Below, one piece after another: positions 1-8,768 of a DNA stretch of 64,000 nucleotides; within the stretch, counting starts at the first letter, position 1, and the number at the start of each line of letters is the position of its first letter. The position numbers and the translations under genes are program-made. The notes under the pieces were generated by a model. It was given only the letters and a program-made list of their open reading frames with translations. It ran no database searches and was not told where the DNA came from. Source of the DNA: Nitrospina sp. (GTDB lineage: Bacteria; Nitrospinota; Nitrospinia; Nitrospinales; VA-1). The DNA lies in contig JABIAY010000075.1 of NCBI GenBank assembly GCA_018653085.1, forward strand, positions 28,567 through 92,566, in the 5' to 3' direction.

Positions 1-41
1 CCAGTCTTATCAGGATTTAACGGAGGTGTCTACCATAAGGT

Positions 42-1793
42 TTAGGCTTTGCTGGCTTTTAATATTTCTCCCTTCCACTCGCCAATCCATTTCTCGCTGG
101 TATGAGCAAATTGGCGACAGAACTTATTTTTTGCTTCCTGAACTTCGGGAGACATCCACCACGACAGAGGATCCTGATAAATTTCATTCACCTTAGCGGC
201 GGCAGATTCGGGACTTTCATGGAAAATGCCAGATCGTCGTAAATCATCAAAATAAGGTTGAGCCAAAGATCGCAATTCATTTTGCTCAGGATCCCAGAAA
301 AGAAGCGTGGGATAATTTGCTGCAAAGGTTTCCAGGTAAGTCGTAGAATTATAGGTTGATATACACAATCGGCTTCGATTGAGGTCAAAGAACATAGGTT
401 TTTTTCCTCGATAAACTTTTAGCGAAGGGAACACATCCGCTAATCTCTTTACCTCATTCCAGCCCAAATCAATAGGATTGCACCTCATCGATAACAGTCT
501 GCGGGCTTCTGGAGAAATTGCGGCAACAAATCGCTCCTGTTCTTTAAGATAATCAGGCATTCTGGGAACAGTCATCATCATATAAGAATATCGAGTACGG
601 GACAATCCTAACCAAAGAATTCCGCCCTTCGGATCAACGCGTATTTTTTTCTTTATGCCTGCCAATTTTCCAGATGATAGTGGAATGGCCTTTGGTTGAT
701 CTTCTGGCTTCCACCCCCATGAAAAATATTTATCAAAAATATGAAATTCGTGTCTCTCCAGCCACGACCAGCGATGCATTCCATATCCCCCTCCATATTG
801 ACTGCCTATTATCTTGACCCCCCTTTCAGCCTGACTGGCTGACCAGAATTTAAACCCTTCATTGGCCGGCCCAAAGGTGCTTAGAATAATTTTTGGGTTT
901 CCTGGAAATGCTTTTAGTGATTTTTCAAGGATTTCGGCAAACGATTCCAAATAACCGGTAGGAAATTGCGTGGGAAGGAGTTTTCCCAACAAAACTTCAA
1001 ACTGATTTTTTCCGGCAGTTAACTTCAACTTTTCGCGCAACCCCCAGTTCACAGGGCTCTCATGAACATCAACTTTGGGACCAAGAAGCCAGGGAATTTG
1101 GCCAACGGAGAGTTGCAATTTTGCCAAGTCCCACGGGTTCAAGTAACTGGAAACAATAACGACACGATTCCAGCAACTTGGAAGCCGCCGGGAATACCAC
1201 CCAAGCAACTTTTTTGCGGTACTTTTTATATAATCTGCTTGATATGAAAACGCTTCTTCATCAAATAAATTATGGAGATTCGGTATATTTTTTATCTCAT
1301 AAGGGATGGTCCCCATTGATTTTACTAATCTGCTTAACAAGCGATGATTCCAGACATCCCCAGTAGCCAGTTTTCGGCAGTGGAGATAGTCTCTTGGCAC
1401 AATATCACCAGCCCCGTCAGGCGCAATCCAGGTGTTAGTAACCAGCCCCGATTCTTCAACAGATTTCAGCAAAATAAATTTTTCATAAAGATCACCTATA
1501 AAGAAACTCAACCAGGGACCCACCAAAGTGCGCCAGAATCTCAACGAATGATTTTTGGAATGGGCTTCATTTAGAGCCGCCGTCAGAGAGGACAAAGAAC
1601 GTTCATACACTTCATCTAAATACCTGTAGTCCTTATACATTCTAGCCCGATCAACCCAAGGATGAGTTGTCATCTCAAAATCCAGTTTAGACCAAATATG
1701 TCTTTTCTCATAAGCCGTGCACCATTCCCCGAGAAAACAAATTTTTTCTTCTGCTTTCCAAAACCTTTGATCTGAAGTTGTAGCCAAAAACAT
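42..1793 (-). CDS. LIC12162-family putative transferase
   Basis: A 583-residue protein resembling the LIC12162 family of putative transferases, which occurs in surface-polysaccharide loci. Its reaction has not been established to my knowledge, and transfer of a sugar to a surface glycan is inferred from context. The family look rests on an early LGEWC segment, the central FGPANEGFKFW segment followed by a GSQYGGGYGMHRW segment, and a late YNSTTYLETFAANYPT segment like the acceptor/nucleotide end of glycosyltransferases. The length fits the family. There is no signal peptide or membrane segment, so it is probably cytoplasmic. It is the last gene of the minus-strand glycan series, about 100 bases after the SGNH hydrolase gene. 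Family call fairly sure, function uncertain. Confidence 0.75.
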   Translation of the reverse strand: MFLATTSDQRFWKAEEKICFLGEWCTAYEKRHIWSKLDFEMTTHPWVDRARMYKDYRYLDEVYERSLSSLTAALNEAHSKNHSLRFWRTLVGPWLSFFIGDLYEKFILLKSVEESGLVTNTWIAPDGAGDIVPRDYLHCRKLATGDVWNHRLLSRLVKSMGTIPYEIKNIPNLHNLFDEEAFSYQADYIKSTAKKLLGWYSRRLPSCWNRVVIVSSYLNPWDLAKLQLSVGQIPWLLGPKVDVHESPVNWGLREKLKLTAGKNQFEVLLGKLLPTQFPTGYLESFAEILEKSLKAFPGNPKIILSTFGPANEGFKFWSASQAERGVKIIGSQYGGGYGMHRWSWLERHEFHIFDKYFSWGWKPEDQPKAIPLSSGKLAGIKKKIRVDPKGGILWLGLSRTRYSYMMMTVPRMPDYLKEQERFVAAISPEARRLLSMRCNPIDLGWNEVKRLADVFPSLKVYRGKKPMFFDLNRSRLCISTYNSTTYLETFAANYPTLLFWDPEQNELRSLAQPYFDDLRRSGIFHESPESAAAKVNEIYQDPLSWWMSPEVQEAKNKFCRQFAHTSEKWIGEWKGEILKASKA

Positions 1794-1897
1794 AATAATA
1801 TATTGAGGTTAAAGGGATTTTGTTCCGGAATACGCCACTAACTTAATAAAATTCAGCTGCAGGGGAGGGGTAATTACAGAAATAAAAGATCAGAAAA

Positions 1898-3073
1898 TCA
1901 AAATTCCTGCAGGGCCTTAAATTTTTCATTAATGATTTCTTTCATCGGCTGGAGCATTGTTTGAGCAATTAATTTATTACCCTCTGACGTAAGGTGCATC
2001 TTATCCGTGAATAGTTTGAATTTTGCTTTATAGTCATTATTCAGTTTTTCAAATTCCACACTCACATCAATCAAAGGAATATTGTTTTTGTGGGCCAGGT
2101 CTGTTTGAATCCTCCTGATATTTTTCAAAAACAGGACAACACCATCCCACCGGCCAGCCATATTCAGGTCCTTGTCTGAAAAGTTCTTTATTTCTTGTGT
2201 TGCATTTTCAAATTCTGGGGCAGGGAAAATGATGATCGCAGGTATTACCCCATCTGCTTTTGCAAGGGTAATCAATTCCTGGATATTGCTTTCATATTCC
2301 TCCTGCCAACCATTTTTACCTGCTACAGTTATATACCTTTTTTTCGCTTCTTCAGTGGGGCCCTGCGCTATGGTCCGGTTGTACTGACTAAAACGGTAAT
2401 ACAATCTTGTGCCCGCCCAGATCAGAGCAAAATCAGCAAAAGGAACTTTACCCATTTTCATTTGTGAAGTGAATGCATGCCCATGGGGGTCCTTGGGTTT
2501 CCAGTAGGAATACATGAACTCTTCATAATCATTCCAACCTGAATAAATCGTGATTATATCAGGATCAAAATCTCTGACTAAATGCTTGTAATTAAGGAGC
2601 AAGTGAATACTACGGTATCCATTTACCCCATTATTAATCACCCGTATTTGGGGCTCACCAATCATGTCTTCTAACTGCTGAGGATAGGTCCCAGCGTTAG
2701 ATGTTTCTGCGCTAAAAGTGGTACTACCCCCGAAAGAGAATATTCTCACTTCACCCTCAGGTTTTTCTTTAGGCAGGTCACTGCTATAGCGAAATCCATT
2801 ACTGTCTGTTTGAACGTCGTACCACGTCTTGAATCTGGGTGCGTTGGATACCTTTTGGCGGCTTTCCCTTTTAACATTTATATTAGGAGCCTGCAAAAAA
2901 CCCATGTTTGGGTCCTCTACGTAATACCAATGGTGGTGCGGTCTGGAATAAAATGTTTCCCCATTTTTCTTTACGAAATAATAAACAGGAACAGCAAGTA
3001 AAAACTCGCATAAAGCGAGCCCTAAAATGCTAGCAACGAAGACTAGCCCGATTTTTTGCAGTTTATCTTTCAT
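1898..3073 (-). CDS. Membrane-anchored SGNH/GDSL-type hydrolase
   Basis: An SGNH-fold hydrolase or acyl-esterase held by an N-terminal hydrophobic helix (roughly residues 7-30). The nucleophile block is FGGSTTF, with GGST replacing the classical GDSL. An NGVNGY block follows, and the C-terminal catalytic pair is D-x-x-H in DKMHLTSEG. Such proteins add or remove acyl groups on cell-surface sugars; that role is inferred from the neighbouring sugar genes. The chosen ATG at 3073 begins MKDKLQK directly before the membrane helix; an in-frame ATG at 3109 would add 12 polar residues. Neither start has a strong ribosome binding site. The gene follows the radical SAM gene by about 90 bases on the same strand. 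Confidence 0.75.
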   Translation of the reverse strand: MKDKLQKIGLVFVASILGLALCEFLLAVPVYYFVKKNGETFYSRPHHHWYYVEDPNMGFLQAPNINVKRESRQKVSNAPRFKTWYDVQTDSNGFRYSSDLPKEKPEGEVRIFSFGGSTTFSAETSNAGTYPQQLEDMIGEPQIRVINNGVNGYRSIHLLLNYKHLVRDFDPDIITIYSGWNDYEEFMYSYWKPKDPHGHAFTSQMKMGKVPFADFALIWAGTRLYYRFSQYNRTIAQGPTEEAKKRYITVAGKNGWQEEYESNIQELITLAKADGVIPAIIIFPAPEFENATQEIKNFSDKDLNMAGRWDGVVLFLKNIRRIQTDLAHKNNIPLIDVSVEFEKLNNDYKAKFKLFTDKMHLTSEGNKLIAQTMLQPMKEIINEKFKALQEF

Positions 3074-3163
3074 ACAGGGATTATTGTAGGTTCGCTTGAG
3101 TCCCCTCAATTCTCAATCATCTGGGGAAAGCGGTTGTTATTTTGAATTAAATTATGAAAGGCC

Positions 3164-4177
3164 TCATTGAGGAGCCCTATAAAAACTTTTGGAGCAGGCA
3201 TTACAGGGTGAGAGACTATAAGTGCCTTCTGCAAACTCTTTCCTCAGGCTTCGAAGTTGTTTTCCGTTAAAAATTTCTTTTAATGGTGTTGAATTAATAT
3301 TCCCCACAACAACTCCATACCCGTAAAAATTACAGCACGGCAGAACGTCTCCGTCCGCCCGAATGATCAGTTTCCTCCATGGTTCATTGCAGGCAAAGTC
3401 GGTTACCTGAATTGATTTCTCGGGAATCAAATCGGTATTGTGGTCATAATAAGCAGAAAACCCCTGGATTTCTATGTAATCGACCAAGGGAGAAAATTTT
3501 TCCACGAACAAGTCGCGCTCATGAGCATTTAATTGGCTGTTTACAAAGCTTGCGCGGATGGCAGGTAAAACCAGACCCATGGAATTTTTATACTCCACCA
3601 AGGCTTCCAGGTTCTTCACCACACGGGCAAAGTCTCCGCCAGGCCTTACTTTGTCATACGTTTCAGAAGTCGCCGCATCTATAGAAAAAAGAATGCGTGT
3701 GAGCCCTGCGCTGACAAGTTCTTTTGCTAAATCCAAGGTGAGAAAGGTCCCATTAGTGGTGATGAACAAGTCCATGAATTGATGCTCTTTGGCATACGCA
3801 ATCCTTTCGGGAAGATCTGGAACGATCAGAGGTTCATCATTGACGCAAAAAGAAATGGATGGACAATTGTTTTTTTCGCCCTCTTCGATGATTTGGTTAA
3901 ACAGAGAGCGGGGCATAATTTTCACATCTGGATCGAACTTCTTTTTTTCCTCAGGAAAGCCATGAATGCAGGAAGGACATTTCAAATTACAGCTGTATGA
4001 CTGTTCCAGCATAAGATAGAGGGGGAACTCCGGTTCATACTTGTATTCGCCCGCAAGTTTATAGTTTTCCCTGTATGTTCGATAGCGCTCCCCGTACAAA
4101 CTCAACAGGGTTCTTTCTGTGGCCTCGAGGTTATTATCGTAGGTATTTAGTAGCTGGTCTTGAGAGAGCATCTTCAC
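3164..4177 (-). CDS. Radical SAM/SPASM domain protein (copy 1)
   Basis: A 337-residue radical SAM enzyme with the cluster motif C-x3-C-x2-C (CNLKCPSC) near residue 58 and a C-terminal SPASM segment with several cysteines (ACNEPW, LPCCNFYG, SPCNACS). The family splits S-adenosylmethionine to start radical chemistry, and SPASM members carry extra iron-sulfur clusters. Substrate unknown. Its start overlaps the end of the next radical SAM gene by 4 bases, so the two are translationally coupled. In a sugar-biosynthesis locus it may act on a sugar or a carrier-bound intermediate; modification of a peptide is the alternative. No candidate precursor peptide was seen beside it. Confidence 0.85.
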   Translation of the reverse strand: MKMLSQDQLLNTYDNNLEATERTLLSLYGERYRTYRENYKLAGEYKYEPEFPLYLMLEQSYSCNLKCPSCIHGFPEEKKKFDPDVKIMPRSLFNQIIEEGEKNNCPSISFCVNDEPLIVPDLPERIAYAKEHQFMDLFITTNGTFLTLDLAKELVSAGLTRILFSIDAATSETYDKVRPGGDFARVVKNLEALVEYKNSMGLVLPAIRASFVNSQLNAHERDLFVEKFSPLVDYIEIQGFSAYYDHNTDLIPEKSIQVTDFACNEPWRKLIIRADGDVLPCCNFYGYGVVVGNINSTPLKEIFNGKQLRSLRKEFAEGTYSLSPCNACSKSFYRAPQ

Positions 4178-5316
4178 TCGTCTCCAGAAGGGCTGGACAC
4201 GAAGGCTTTAGGCCGTCTCCCGCTTTGCGAAACCACTTGTCCATCCTCAACCACATCAAGAATTCCTTTAAACTTTCCTACCTGCAGTTCCCGCCCATTT
4301 ATTTTAATGGACCGTTCTTCCGTCAACACATTGTCCGTACAGAGATTGCAGGCAGCGTAATTTTTTAGTGCCGTTTGCTGCTTGAAAGCATTTCTTAAGG
4401 AACTAAAACTCTCTCCATGCCATATTTCATAAAGGCTTTGCTCGTTAGCATCTCCCATGACCTTTTTTCTGTCGTAATCAACCTTACATTGATGCACCTT
4501 TCCATCATGCGCAATCGTCATTCTTGCCCAAGGGGTGGGGCACAAGTACCCGGGGTCATGATTCATTTCCATGAGTTCCAAATCGCGTGCTTCATCGGCA
4601 ATACAGTTGACGCGGTCAGCGATATTCTCCCACGCTTCTAAAAAGGCATCTGGATCATTTTTGATAGCAGACAAAATGGATTGAACTCGTATCAAAGGTT
4701 TTTTCAAACCCCTTTTATCGCGATAATTTTTCATGTGAGCAACTTTATCTACAGTTTCATGAAATTTTGCCGGAGCCCGGATTTTTTCATAAACCTCCCC
4801 TAGCCCATCTGCAGAAAAACTGATCCAATCCAAACCCGCATCCACAAGTTGCTCTGCCAGCTCTGAGGTCAGCAATTCACCATTTGACAACATTGCCACC
4901 TCTTTGACCCCAGACTCTTTCGCATATTTGACCATATCAAGAATCCGGTTATTCAACAGAGGTTCCCCCCGCCAGCTAATTTTCACTGAGTAGGATTTCC
5001 CCTCGATGGCCTGATCAATAATTCTTTTATAAAGATCAAATTTCATGATCCCTTTCTTCCCAGGCTCCAGATAAGTCGTGTAACACATGGGACATTTCAT
5101 CTGACAATTGCTGGCGGATTCAATATCAATATGGGTAGGAAAGCGAGGCGTAATACAAAACTTAGGGAATACTCTGAATTTTACGCGGTCGATAAAGTGA
5201 GCAACAATATTCCCCTGCCGCAAAAAATAGACGAGTGGATTTCCGGATAACCTGAAGTATCCGGGTTCAAATATAAAATGTTTTTTTACAGTTTTCAGCC
5301 ACTCAAAAATGTTCAT
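4174..5316 (-). CDS. Radical SAM/SPASM domain protein (copy 2)
   Basis: A 380-residue radical SAM protein. The C-x3-C-x2-C motif (CQMKCPMC) lies near residue 73, after an N-terminal extension of about 60 residues. The C-terminal SPASM segment has cysteines in LCPTPW, HQCKVDY and ACNLCTDN. It is related to the downstream copy in layout but clearly diverged. The reaction is unknown. It is separated by 190 bases from the MBL-fold gene upstream, a gap large enough for its own promoter, and is coupled by a 4-base overlap to the other radical SAM gene. A pair of dissimilar SPASM proteins suggests sequential steps or a heteromeric enzyme; this is inference. Confidence 0.85.
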   Translation of the reverse strand: MNIFEWLKTVKKHFIFEPGYFRLSGNPLVYFLRQGNIVAHFIDRVKFRVFPKFCITPRFPTHIDIESASNCQMKCPMCYTTYLEPGKKGIMKFDLYKRIIDQAIEGKSYSVKISWRGEPLLNNRILDMVKYAKESGVKEVAMLSNGELLTSELAEQLVDAGLDWISFSADGLGEVYEKIRAPAKFHETVDKVAHMKNYRDKRGLKKPLIRVQSILSAIKNDPDAFLEAWENIADRVNCIADEARDLELMEMNHDPGYLCPTPWARMTIAHDGKVHQCKVDYDRKKVMGDANEQSLYEIWHGESFSSLRNAFKQQTALKNYAACNLCTDNVLTEERSIKINGRELQVGKFKGILDVVEDGQVVSQSGRRPKAFVSSPSGDE

Positions 5317-5507
5317 AGGTCAAACATAGCTTAAAAAATAAGGCTTGGCAGAGAAAATCAGCCAGAAAAGCTTACGATTAAGGATTATATCATACCTGAC
5401 TACAAACCCTGACAGACACTAATATATCAAGAGTACCAGGGTTGGTCTTAACCAAAACCCCCCACATTAATACCTCCAAATTATACCGTGTATTGTGATT
5501 TTAACGG

Positions 5508-6758
5508 CTATAAATGGAGGAAATTGAGGTAATTCTGCACTTCTTCATTAAATACATCCGGGTAGCGCCTTGTCATGAATTGAGAACCCACTTCTGCATT
5601 GCTCCAGTGATAGGTGCCTGTCAAGAGACCATAGAGATATTTCAAGTCGATATATATTTCAGACCGGGGAGCCATCTGGGGAGATTTTTCTTCAATCCTG
5701 CAAGCAGGGTTTTCTGCGTTACAATTCATCACGAACCATTCTTCCTGCAACTTCAGACAAAACCAGTAATCTTCCTGATAGGTAAATTTTTTGACCGCAT
5801 TTTTATATGCCGTGGACAACATCTCGCTAAACGGAATACTTAAAACATCCAAATCGTTAAAAAAGACCTCATAATGCATTGGCTTTTCACTTAAACCCAA
5901 AGTAAAGGCCTCTAATTCTTTAACATCGTAAGGATCACTTCGCACAGCACTGGGTTGAAGAGATTTGGTATCGACCCAGGCATTTCCTCCATCCTGTAGA
6001 ATCATGGCGGTTGAGTCGAACCCGCTTACTTCAACAGCATCAGAGACCCCCCGGTAGGGGTTGAGATTATGCAAGTGGCCTCCAAGATAATATTTTCCAG
6101 CAAACGGAATCGTAGCTTCGGGCTCAAGCGCATCACGAAGTTGCAAGTACCTGTCGAAGAATTGTTGCCTTTTCAGCGAAGCTTTTTCTATCAGCGTTGG
6201 ACCAATGTCGTAGTAAGTATGTGGATAGGGGCCGGCCCCAGCATAAGGAAGAAGCGCTATTTGAATTGATGGGGCAATTTCATTGATTCGGTTAATCTGG
6301 CTCTCATTGAAAAAGTTGTCATTCATGTTCACCACCGAGTGTCCGTTATGCTGGAGGACCAACGCGCTGTCCACATCAAACCATGCCCGTTCATTTGGTA
6401 TGAGTGAAAGCCGAGTTCCCCCAATAGAGGATTCTGAAACGATCTCGTGCGGGATTTGGTCGATGCCCATTCTTTTGGCAAGCATATTTTTCTCAAAAGG
6501 GGCAACTATAATTTTCGTTTCCGGGTACTTCTTCAGATAGAGTTTTAAAAATTTTGGATCATAATGGTCTGGGTGGATATGTGAAATATAAATGAGGTCT
6601 GCCCGGCCAATTGTCTCAACCGGGTTTTCCATTCTAGGATAGTGGTACCAACTGCCATCGTACGCCCCATCTGAAAACCAGGGGTCACACAATATTTTCA
6701 CATCTTGAGTCTCAAGAAGGACACAAGCAGAATAAATATATGTTATTTTTACGGACAT
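5508..6758 (-). CDS. MBL-fold metallo-hydrolase
   Basis: A 416-residue protein of the metallo-beta-lactamase fold. The metal motif H-x-H-x-D-H is intact at residues 60-65 (HIHPDH), and a CDPWFSDG strand typical of the UlaG/NAPE-PLD-like branch precedes it. A C-terminal region of about 130 residues has no fold I recognise. The family includes hydrolases and the oxygenase-like partner of sialic acid hydroxylation, so a step on a sugar acid or nucleotide sugar is conceivable in this locus. The gene starts 43 bases after the end of the NeuB-type synthase gene, consistent with one operon. Fold sure, substrate unknown. Confidence 0.8.
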   Translation of the reverse strand: MSVKITYIYSACVLLETQDVKILCDPWFSDGAYDGSWYHYPRMENPVETIGRADLIYISHIHPDHYDPKFLKLYLKKYPETKIIVAPFEKNMLAKRMGIDQIPHEIVSESSIGGTRLSLIPNERAWFDVDSALVLQHNGHSVVNMNDNFFNESQINRINEIAPSIQIALLPYAGAGPYPHTYYDIGPTLIEKASLKRQQFFDRYLQLRDALEPEATIPFAGKYYLGGHLHNLNPYRGVSDAVEVSGFDSTAMILQDGGNAWVDTKSLQPSAVRSDPYDVKELEAFTLGLSEKPMHYEVFFNDLDVLSIPFSEMLSTAYKNAVKKFTYQEDYWFCLKLQEEWFVMNCNAENPACRIEEKSPQMAPRSEIYIDLKYLYGLLTGTYHWSNAEVGSQFMTRRYPDVFNEEVQNYLNFLHL

Positions 6759-6801
6759 CCCTCAACTTTCCTATTGCCAGGGGAACTTTGCCGGCCTCGG
6801 A

Positions 6802-7860
6802 TCAATCTTGAACCAGATCGCTCCATTGAAAAATACTGTCTGGAGCAATATCCTTCGCGGCCTTATATTTTAGAACTTTCTCAATCTCCTTGGGGCTGAT
6901 ACCCGTACCCGGACGCTTCCAGGTAATATCCTCAAAGCTTATCTGTTGACCGGCTTTAATTTCACGTTTCGCAACCAGGCTTCGACGCGCATTGGTTCTT
7001 GCCGCTTCTTCGGTAACAATGGAATGCTTCTCGTGATCTCCCAGTAGTTGAAAAAAACTATCAAGATTAGCCTTAAATTTCTTAAGGTCTTCCTTATCCA
7101 TTGCATGATAATGATCATTTCCGGGAAGGGTTTTGTCGTGAGTAAAATGTTTTTCAATAATAGATGCTCCTAAAAGAACGGCTATCTCGAGATTCTTCAT
7201 ATCTCCGGGCAAGGTGTGGTCTGAATAACCAACGGGGTATTTGGGAAAGTGTTTCTTCATATCCTGAATCATCGCAAGGTTGGCGTCTTCATCCCGAGTG
7301 GGGTAATTAAGGATGCAGTGAAGCAGTGCCAGCGGATTACCTCTTGACTCGACCCATTCAGTAGCTTCTTTGATTTCATCCAAATTAGATGCCCCTGTTG
7401 AAAGAATAATGGGCTTCCCAAATTCGCAAATATATTGAATGAATGGTTTATTAGTAATATCAGAAGAGGAAATCTTGAACACATCCATCAAATCATTCAA
7501 AAACCCGGCAGATTCCAAATCAAAAGGAGTACTCAGGAATTCTATATTCGCCTTATCACAATAATTTTTTAGTGCTACAAATTCATCTTTCCAGAATTTA
7601 TCGTATTTCCTGAACAGTTCATACTGGCTCTTGGTAGGTTCTTTGCCGAGGTCCCAATATGCCGGAGAATTTTTTGAGACGAGAGTATCCGCTTTATAGG
7701 TTTGAAACTTAATAGCATCGGCACCCCCTTCTTTTGCTTCATCAATCAATCTCTTGGCCAAATCCATGTTGCCTTCATGGTTGACTCCCGCTTCTGCAAT
7801 AATAATTGGCCTGACGATTTGAAGCTTGTTGATGAGTGCAAAATTAAAAAGGTTTGTCAT
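6802..7860 (-). CDS. NeuB/SpsE-type ulosonic acid synthase
   Basis: A 352-residue synthase of the NeuB/PseI/LegI/SpsE family, which condenses phosphoenolpyruvate with a hexosamine-type aldose to make a nine-carbon ulosonic acid. The TIM barrel begins with IIAEAGVNHEG near residue 20 and contains KFQTYKA, STPFD, KISSSD, GYSDHT and IEKHFTHD, all typical active-site strands. A C-terminal SAF domain (about residues 285-352, from ARRSLVAKR) completes the family architecture. The family is cytoplasmic. It lies between the SpsF-type cytidylyltransferase and the MBL-fold gene. The exact sugar product (sialic, legionaminic, pseudaminic or other) cannot be told from sequence alone. Confidence 0.9.
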   Translation of the reverse strand: MTNLFNFALINKLQIVRPIIIAEAGVNHEGNMDLAKRLIDEAKEGGADAIKFQTYKADTLVSKNSPAYWDLGKEPTKSQYELFRKYDKFWKDEFVALKNYCDKANIEFLSTPFDLESAGFLNDLMDVFKISSSDITNKPFIQYICEFGKPIILSTGASNLDEIKEATEWVESRGNPLALLHCILNYPTRDEDANLAMIQDMKKHFPKYPVGYSDHTLPGDMKNLEIAVLLGASIIEKHFTHDKTLPGNDHYHAMDKEDLKKFKANLDSFFQLLGDHEKHSIVTEEAARTNARRSLVAKREIKAGQQISFEDITWKRPGTGISPKEIEKVLKYKAAKDIAPDSIFQWSDLVQD

Positions 7861-7952
7861 TTATTTTCATGACCCAAGTCATCTATTGCAATAGCAAATA
7901 ATTTTCTTTTGGCTAAAAACATTTTACTGAATAAATGTGTTTTTTTGAGTAT

Positions 7953-8666
7953 TCAAGGTTTATTGGCACTCTCGCTCTTCTTAAAAGCTTGCGCGGCTTC
8001 AACAATTTCGTGAGCCTCCATCTCTAGGTTCACATCCAGCCTCAACAGCTTTTCATAGTCTTGGGGAGTATCCAAATCCACCCTTATTTCAGGGTAATGA
8101 AGACGTTTGTCTATAGGGTCAAAGGTACCTATATTGAACATTTCGGGGCGAGACCGAATATAGGTAGACACATGCTCTCTGTCATAAGGCTCCTTCGCCT
8201 CCTTATGCAATCTTTCAAGAATTGCAAAGGGCATGATCTCAGCACCTATGCCATCCGGATATCGATTATTAACCGGCACATTATTGTAAGCGTAATCGTA
8301 GTGACCCGACTTAAAAAAAGTAATCAAATGATCTATTTCTGAACTGGAAATAAAAGGACAGTCCGCAGATATTCTTATAACATTTGTTGCCTTCCATTTT
8401 TGGGCAGCCTCATAGAACCTTTCTATCAGGTCCACTTCGCTTCCTCGGAAGATATTGGCACCAAGAGTCGTCAAATAATAAGCTAGGGGATCATTCTCTT
8501 CTGTTTGCGGGATAGCAAAGACCAGTCCGTGGATTTCGCGTGCCTGGCTCGCCCTGCGAAATACCCACTCAATTACAGGGCAACCCTTCAAATGAAGCAT
8601 ACTTTTATTGGGTAGCCGGCTGGAGCCCATCCGCGCTTGAACAATGGCGATAAATTTGTCAGTCAT
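7953..8666 (-). CDS. SpsF-type cytidylyltransferase
   Basis: A 237-residue nucleotidyltransferase with the N-terminal loop VQARMGSSRLPNK that binds CTP in SpsF and KdsB/NeuA relatives, followed by RISADCPF and RVDLDTPQDY segments. The expected reaction is activation of the ulosonic acid to its CMP form, or a related nucleotidyl transfer. In Bacillus the SpsE-SpsF-SpsG set has the same three components found here (synthase, cytidylyltransferase, PseG-like protein). The gene lies 102 bases after the NeuA-like/PseG-like fusion and 92 bases before the synthase. This is the better candidate for the active CMP-transferase of the locus, because the fused domain upstream has a damaged CTP loop. Confidence 0.82.
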   Translation of the reverse strand: MTDKFIAIVQARMGSSRLPNKSMLHLKGCPVIEWVFRRASQAREIHGLVFAIPQTEENDPLAYYLTTLGANIFRGSEVDLIERFYEAAQKWKATNVIRISADCPFISSSEIDHLITFFKSGHYDYAYNNVPVNNRYPDGIGAEIMPFAILERLHKEAKEPYDREHVSTYIRSRPEMFNIGTFDPIDKRLHYPEIRVDLDTPQDYEKLLRLDVNLEMEAHEIVEAAQAFKKSESANKP

Positions 8667-8768
8667 TCGTAGCTCTAAATTGGGGTCTTAGGAGCAGGGC
8701 CAAGCTCCTATTGACCCAAGTTACTAATATTGTGCCGAAAAGAAACGAGTCGAGCGCAGGAGCCTGCT

